DNA of 64,000 nt from contig NZ_JAUQSY010000005.1 in NCBI RefSeq assembly GCF_030580865.1, positions 310,001-374,000 on the forward strand, read 5' to 3'. Position numbers and translations under genes: made by a program. The notes under the pieces were generated by a model. That model ran no database searches. It had not been told where the DNA came from and saw nothing but the letters and a program-made list of their open reading frames with translations. Below, piece by piece: positions 60,692 to 64,000 of the stretch; the first letter of the stretch is position 1, and the number at the start of each line of letters is the position of its first letter. This stretch comes from Hymenobacter aranciens (GTDB taxonomy: Bacteria; Bacteroidota; Bacteroidia; Cytophagales; Hymenobacteraceae).

Positions 60692-61765
60692 TTACTGGTC
60701 AAAGTCCACCGTCACCTCGGCCGTCGTCGGCCGGGCCTGGCAGGTGAGTACGTAGCCCTTGGCCACTTCGATGTCAGAAAGCGAGTAATTTACGTCCATC
60801 GCGGCAGTGCCGTGCGTCACGCGGGCGCGGCAGGTGCTGCACATGCCGTTTTTGCAGGAGTAGGGCGCATCTACGCCCGCCGCGAGCGCCGCGTCCAGCA
60901 CCGTGTCGCCATAATAGGACATATCCAGCAGGTAAGCCCGGCCATCGAGGCGCATCGTAACCTGGCTTTTCTGGTCGTCCTCGCCCAGTGGGCGCACGGT
61001 GGCTTTCGCCGCCGCCGCGCCTTTGGTCGACGCAAATAGCTCGAAGTGAACCTTGTCGGCCGCCACGCCCGCGTCGGTCAGCGCCTGCTTCACGCCCAGA
61101 ATCATCTCCTCCGGCCCGCAGATGAAGCACTCGTCCAACTGCCCGGCGGGCACGATTTTCTGCAAAAACTGCGTGGCCCTGTCGTAGTCCAGCCGGCCAA
61201 AAAACAAGTCACTGTCGCCCTGTTCGCGGCTCAGTACATGATACACACTCAGGCGGTTGAGGAATTTATTCTTTAGTGCCTCAATCTGTTCCTTAAAAAT
61301 AATCGAGTTGCGCCCCCGGTTGCCATACACCAGGTAGACGTGGCTGCCGGGCTCGGTCAGCAGCACCGTTTTGGCAATACTCAGAATTGGCGTAATCCCG
61401 CTGCCGGCCGCGAATAGCGCGTAACGCTTCGTCTGGGCCGGGTGCAGGGTGGGCGAGAAGCGGCCCTGCGGCGGCATCACGTCGAGCGTGTCGCCCACGC
61501 TCAGGCCATCCACCGCCAACGTCGAAAACCGCCCTTCCGGCACCTTCTTGATGGCTACGCGCCATTCCTCATCCAGCGGACTGCTGCAAATGGAATAAGA
61601 GCGCCGCAACTCTTCGCCCTCGTGCTCGCGGCGTAGGGTCAAATACTGCCCGGGCGTGTAGCGGAAGGCTTCGCGCAGCTCGGCCGGTACCTCGAAGGAT
61701 ACCGAAACGCAGTCGGGCGTTTCGCGGCGTATACTCTTGATTTTTAGCGGATGAAACCGGCTCAT
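60692..61765 (-). CDS. paaE: 1,2-phenylacetyl-CoA epoxidase reductase subunit PaaE
   Basis: The 357-residue protein joins a ferredoxin-NADP reductase module with a plant-type 2Fe-2S ferredoxin. FAD binding is shown by RRSYSICSSPLDEEWRVAIK, NAD(P) binding by YALFAAGSGITPILSIAKTV and the end CFICGPEEMI. The iron-sulfur site is CKNGMCSTCRARVTHG plus the fourth Cys in YVLTCQARPTTAEVTVDFDQ. It passes electrons from NADPH to PaaA. It sits between paaK and paaA in the cluster. Confidence 0.95.
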   Translation of the reverse strand: MSRFHPLKIKSIRRETPDCVSVSFEVPAELREAFRYTPGQYLTLRREHEGEELRRSYSICSSPLDEEWRVAIKKVPEGRFSTLAVDGLSVGDTLDVMPPQGRFSPTLHPAQTKRYALFAAGSGITPILSIAKTVLLTEPGSHVYLVYGNRGRNSIIFKEQIEALKNKFLNRLSVYHVLSREQGDSDLFFGRLDYDRATQFLQKIVPAGQLDECFICGPEEMILGVKQALTDAGVAADKVHFELFASTKGAAAAKATVRPLGEDDQKSQVTMRLDGRAYLLDMSYYGDTVLDAALAAGVDAPYSCKNGMCSTCRARVTHGTAAMDVNYSLSDIEVAKGYVLTCQARPTTAEVTVDFDQ

Positions 61766-61819
61766 GAACTTTAGACTGTGGCCCTGGGCCAGCTGGTTAT
61801 TTCGTAAACGTCAGGCAAG

Positions 61820-63166
61820 TTACTTTAACTCCCGCAGGTCCTTCACCCGACTGGTTTTGCCGCCCTCGCTGCGTGGCAACTGGCCGCAGCCCAACGGGTT
61901 GACGCGCATGCTAAGCCCAATATTATCCTTGATTTTTTTGGCAAAGCTACCCTTCAGGCGCTGCAGGATGTCGTGCTGCTGCACCAGCTCCTCGGTGAGC
62001 GTGTCATACAGGCCCAGCAGGCGCAACACGTGCTCGGCTACTTCCACGTTCACTTCCACTTCGTCGAGGCTGCCGCGGCGGGTGGCCACCATCTGGTAGT
62101 AAGCGCTGATTTCGGGCATGTTGGCAATGATATCCTCCACCTGCGTGGGGAAGAAATTGACCCCGCGAATGATGAGCATGTCGTCGGCCCGGCCGCGAAT
62201 CGGCCCCATTTTGACGTGGGTGCGGCTCACCGAATGGTCGTAGTAGATATTGGTAATGTCGCCCGTCCAGTAGCGCAGAATAGGCATGGCCTTTTTAGTG
62301 AGCGTGCTGAAAACCAATACGCCCAGCTCACCCTCGGCCACCGGCTCGCCGGTCATGCGGTCCACCACTTCGGGGTAGAAATGGTCTTCCCAGATGTAGC
62401 TGCCGGTGCCGCGCTCATTCACGTCTTCCTGCGACACGCCGGGGCCCATTATCTCACTCAGGCCGTAGATATTAGTGGCCGACACGCGCAGTCCGGCCTC
62501 CACCTGCTGCCGGATGGCTTCCGTCCACGGCTCGGCCCCCAGCACGGCGTATTGCAGGTTAATGGCTTCCGGCCCAAGGCCGCGCCGCTGAATTTCCTCG
62601 CTCAAAACCTGGGCGTAAGACGGCGTGGCGCAGATGATTTCGGGTCGAAAATCCTGGAGCAGCTGCAGCTGCCGGTCGGTGCTGCCGCCCGATACGGGGA
62701 TAACCGTCAGCCCCAGCTTCTCGGCGCCGTAGTGAATGCCCAGCCCGCCAGTGAAAAGGCCATAGCCGTAAGCATTCTGCATTTTCATGCCGGGCTTGCA
62801 GCCGGCAGCGGCCAGCGAGCGGGCCACCACTTCGGCAAAAATCTCCAGGTCGCCCGCCGTGTAGCCGACCACCGTGGCCTTGCCCGTGGTGCCGCTGGAG
62901 CAGTGCAGGCGTGATACTTCTGCCTCCGGCACCGCAAAGAGGCCGAAGGGGTAATTATCCCGGAAATCAGTCTTCTTGGTAAAGCCCAGCTTCGCCAAAT
63001 CCTCTAGTCCCCGAAAATTTTCCGGGGTGATGCCCGCCTCGGAAAACTTGCGCTGGTAGAACGGCACCCGCGCGTTCAGATAGGCCACTTGCTCTTTTAG
63101 GCGAGCATTTTGCAAGGCCCGCAGCTGCGGCAATGGCATCCGTTCGATTTCGGGATTAAATACCAT
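61820..63166 (-). CDS. paaK: Phenylacetate-CoA ligase
   Basis: From ATG 63164-63166 the protein has 448 residues, the usual PaaK length; longer frames upstream would run through a large palindrome. AMP-binding motifs are LHCSSGTTGKATVVGYTAGD, SATNIYGLSEIMGPGVSQED, and the adenylation-domain end VEVNVEVAEHVLRL and GKTSRVKDLREL. It activates phenylacetate to phenylacetyl-CoA with ATP, the first committed step. It is the first gene of the minus-strand cluster and has its own promoter box 28 bp upstream. Confidence 0.96.
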   Translation of the reverse strand: MVFNPEIERMPLPQLRALQNARLKEQVAYLNARVPFYQRKFSEAGITPENFRGLEDLAKLGFTKKTDFRDNYPFGLFAVPEAEVSRLHCSSGTTGKATVVGYTAGDLEIFAEVVARSLAAAGCKPGMKMQNAYGYGLFTGGLGIHYGAEKLGLTVIPVSGGSTDRQLQLLQDFRPEIICATPSYAQVLSEEIQRRGLGPEAINLQYAVLGAEPWTEAIRQQVEAGLRVSATNIYGLSEIMGPGVSQEDVNERGTGSYIWEDHFYPEVVDRMTGEPVAEGELGVLVFSTLTKKAMPILRYWTGDITNIYYDHSVSRTHVKMGPIRGRADDMLIIRGVNFFPTQVEDIIANMPEISAYYQMVATRRGSLDEVEVNVEVAEHVLRLLGLYDTLTEELVQQHDILQRLKGSFAKKIKDNIGLSMRVNPLGCGQLPRSEGGKTSRVKDLRELK

Positions 63167-63193
63167 GGAAGGGTGGGAAATAGCGTGGTAGAA

Positions 63194-63201
63194 CAAATGT
63201 A
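63194..63201 (-). promoter_or_regulatory. Candidate promoter of the paa cluster
   Basis: On the minus strand TACATTTG (63194-63201) fits TAnnTTTG. A TTA at 63221-63223 stands 19 bp upstream in place of TTG. Transcription would start near 63187 and leave a leader of about 20 nt before paaK. No operator-like repeat is seen next to it. Confidence 0.55.
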
Positions 63202-63238
63202 GCTTTCTTTTGACAAAAGCTAACGAATGTTTGTTTTT

Positions 63239-63300
63239 GCAACGAGCAGGGCGGGGTACTGCGAAGCCCCAGCTTCGCAGTACCCCGCCCTGCTCGTTGC
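63239..63300. repeat. Perfect 29-bp hairpin between paaK and the exosortase-partner gene
   Basis: Arms 63239-63267 and 63272-63300 are exact reverse complements around a CCCA loop. The last base is also the last base of the minus-strand stop codon of the upstream gene (63300-63302). It may be the terminator of that gene, though no U-tract follows it. Confidence 0.9.
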
Positions 63301-63791
63301 TACTCCTCGCTATTTTTGGAAGTTTGCGGGCCAAACCCGGCTTTGAACAATACGATTAGTCCCGCCACCGGAATAGGACTAGTCAGAAAATCAATCAAAT
63401 GGCGCGAAAGCTTATAGGCCCAGAAAGCATCACCGGCCAGCTTCCCCACTGTCACCAGCAGCACGTAGGCTGCCACTACGCCCGCATACAGCCGCAGAGT
63501 GAGTCGCCACTGCGGCCGGTTACGCAGCACCAGCCGTAAAATGAGCAGGCAGATACCTACGTACAGCGCCGCATAGCTGGCAGCAGCCAGTAACGAACGC
63601 TGCGTTACGTTTTGATTGATGCCCTGTTGCAAGGCCGCCGCTTGCCGGTCGAGCCCCACCGCGCCGAGTATTTTCTGCCAGAGCGGCGTGAGGAAGGCGA
63701 AAACGTACTCATCGTACACGCCTCCCAGCAGTAGCAGCCCCACTAACAATGCCACCGTTACCCATCGCCACCAAGTAGATAATACTTGCAC
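63300..63791 (-). CDS. Exosortase-associated membrane protein (XrtX/XrtF-partner type)
   Basis: The 163-residue protein has four membrane segments: TVALLVGLLLLGGVYDEYVF, YAALYVGICLLILRLVL, YAGVVAAYVLLVTVGKLA, and SPIPVAGLIVLFKAGFG. Its position just after an exosortase gene and its layout match the XrtX- or XrtF-associated membrane proteins of Bacteroidota. The function is unknown; such proteins are thought to assist exosortase in processing or anchoring surface proteins. It starts with GTG at 63789-63791, 10 bp downstream of the exosortase stop, and so is probably translated from the same transcript. Confidence 0.72.
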   Translation of the reverse strand: MQVLSTWWRWVTVALLVGLLLLGGVYDEYVFAFLTPLWQKILGAVGLDRQAAALQQGINQNVTQRSLLAAASYAALYVGICLLILRLVLRNRPQWRLTLRLYAGVVAAYVLLVTVGKLAGDAFWAYKLSRHLIDFLTSPIPVAGLIVLFKAGFGPQTSKNSEE

Positions 63792-63801
63792 TGCTTACTA
63801 G

Positions 63802-64000
63802 TTACGCGTGAATAGAAGCATCTGCTGGGGAAGCGGCTCGTGGCCCCCCGGCCAGCTTTTTTGCCCACAGCATCCAGAGGCCGAAGATGAAAGCGTACAC
63901 CACAAACGTAAATGTGTAGTGATGATTGAAGTCCATCGAGCCAGGCGCGTATTCGTGGTTCAGTGCCAGAGCTACTACCCGCAGCACATTCAACAGCCAA
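63802..64000 (-). CDS. Exosortase family protein, C-terminal part (cut by window edge)
   Basis: Only the last 66 codons are inside the window. LLNVLRVVALALNHEYA contains the conserved Asn-x-x-Arg of the exosortase active site, and MDFNHHYTFTFVVYAFIF the conserved His. Both belong to the Cys-Arg-His set of exosortase/archaeosortase enzymes; the Cys lies outside the window. The C-terminal membrane helix ends FGLWMLWAKKLA. Exosortases are membrane proteases/transpeptidases that cut C-terminal sorting signals (PEP-CTERM-like). The adjacent partner protein makes an XrtX- or XrtF-type assignment likely. Confirmation needs the missing N-terminus. Confidence 0.8.
   Translation of the reverse strand, partial: WLLNVLRVVALALNHEYAPGSMDFNHHYTFTFVVYAFIFGLWMLWAKKLAGGPRAASPADASIHA

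Noticed and set aside
1..64000. CRISPR array, phage, plasmid origin or rRNA operon
   Set aside because: No regularly spaced direct repeats, phage structural genes, replication genes or rRNA sequence were recognised.

Overview
The window looks like chromosomal DNA of a high-GC member of Bacteroidota, most probably Hymenobacter or a close relative (Cytophagales). The evidence is a SusC/SusD pair inside a glycan-utilisation locus, C-terminal type IX secretion (T9SS) sorting tails, TAnnTTTG promoter boxes, weak or absent Shine-Dalgarno sequences, a DUF6377 regulator, an exosortase with its partner membrane protein, and GC-rich coding sequence. The genus is inferred; no marker gene proves it.

Region 1-26 kb is mostly housekeeping and scattered accessory genes. 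It holds a ModE-type DNA-binding domain (cut by the left edge), a YdeI/DUF1905 protein, a DsbA/FrnE-like oxidoreductase, ElaA, an MG2/TonB-plug cell-surface protein, a DUF6624 secreted protein, mfd, a YdjM-like membrane protein, an NYN plus cold-shock-domain protein, a GNAT-hotdog fusion, yajQ, a TerC-family membrane protein and a periplasmic GH65 enzyme. It continues with a membrane DnaJ-domain protein, an AraC regulator, a broken NAD(P)-binding oxidoreductase, a DUF1772 protein, an M36 (fungalysin) metalloprotease with a T9SS tail, an rRNA/tRNA methyltransferase and mutS.

Region 26.5-28.1 kb is a small scar-rich island: tRNA-Gly(GCC), a frameshifted HNH endonuclease whose open frame runs into tRNA-Leu(UAA), then a decayed IS5-family transposase.

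Region 28.2-41.9 kb is an alpha-glucan (starch or maltodextrin) utilisation locus. A DUF6377 sensor/regulator is followed by SusC, SusD, a T9SS-exported protein, a secreted GH13, a SusB-like GH97 and a lipoprotein GH13. The GH97 keeps the SusB inverting catalytic set. An aldo/keto reductase follows.

Region 43.4-51.3 kb holds a divergent GH2/GH53 pair suited to beta-1,4-galactan breakdown, with a palindrome over the GH2 promoter. A propeller histidine kinase converges with a LuxR-type response regulator.

Region 51.9-63.2 kb is a phenylacetate degradation cluster on the minus strand. It runs paaK, paaE, paaA, paaB, paaC, paaD, paaG, paaH, paaI, paaJ, paaZ, from activation to CoA through epoxidation, isomerisation, ring opening and beta-oxidation. 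The right edge holds the end of an exosortase gene and its partner membrane protein.

A recurring feature is large perfect inverted repeats between genes. Several form or touch the stop codon of the neighbouring gene. Two fall inside the paa cluster, between paaA and paaB and just upstream of paaG.
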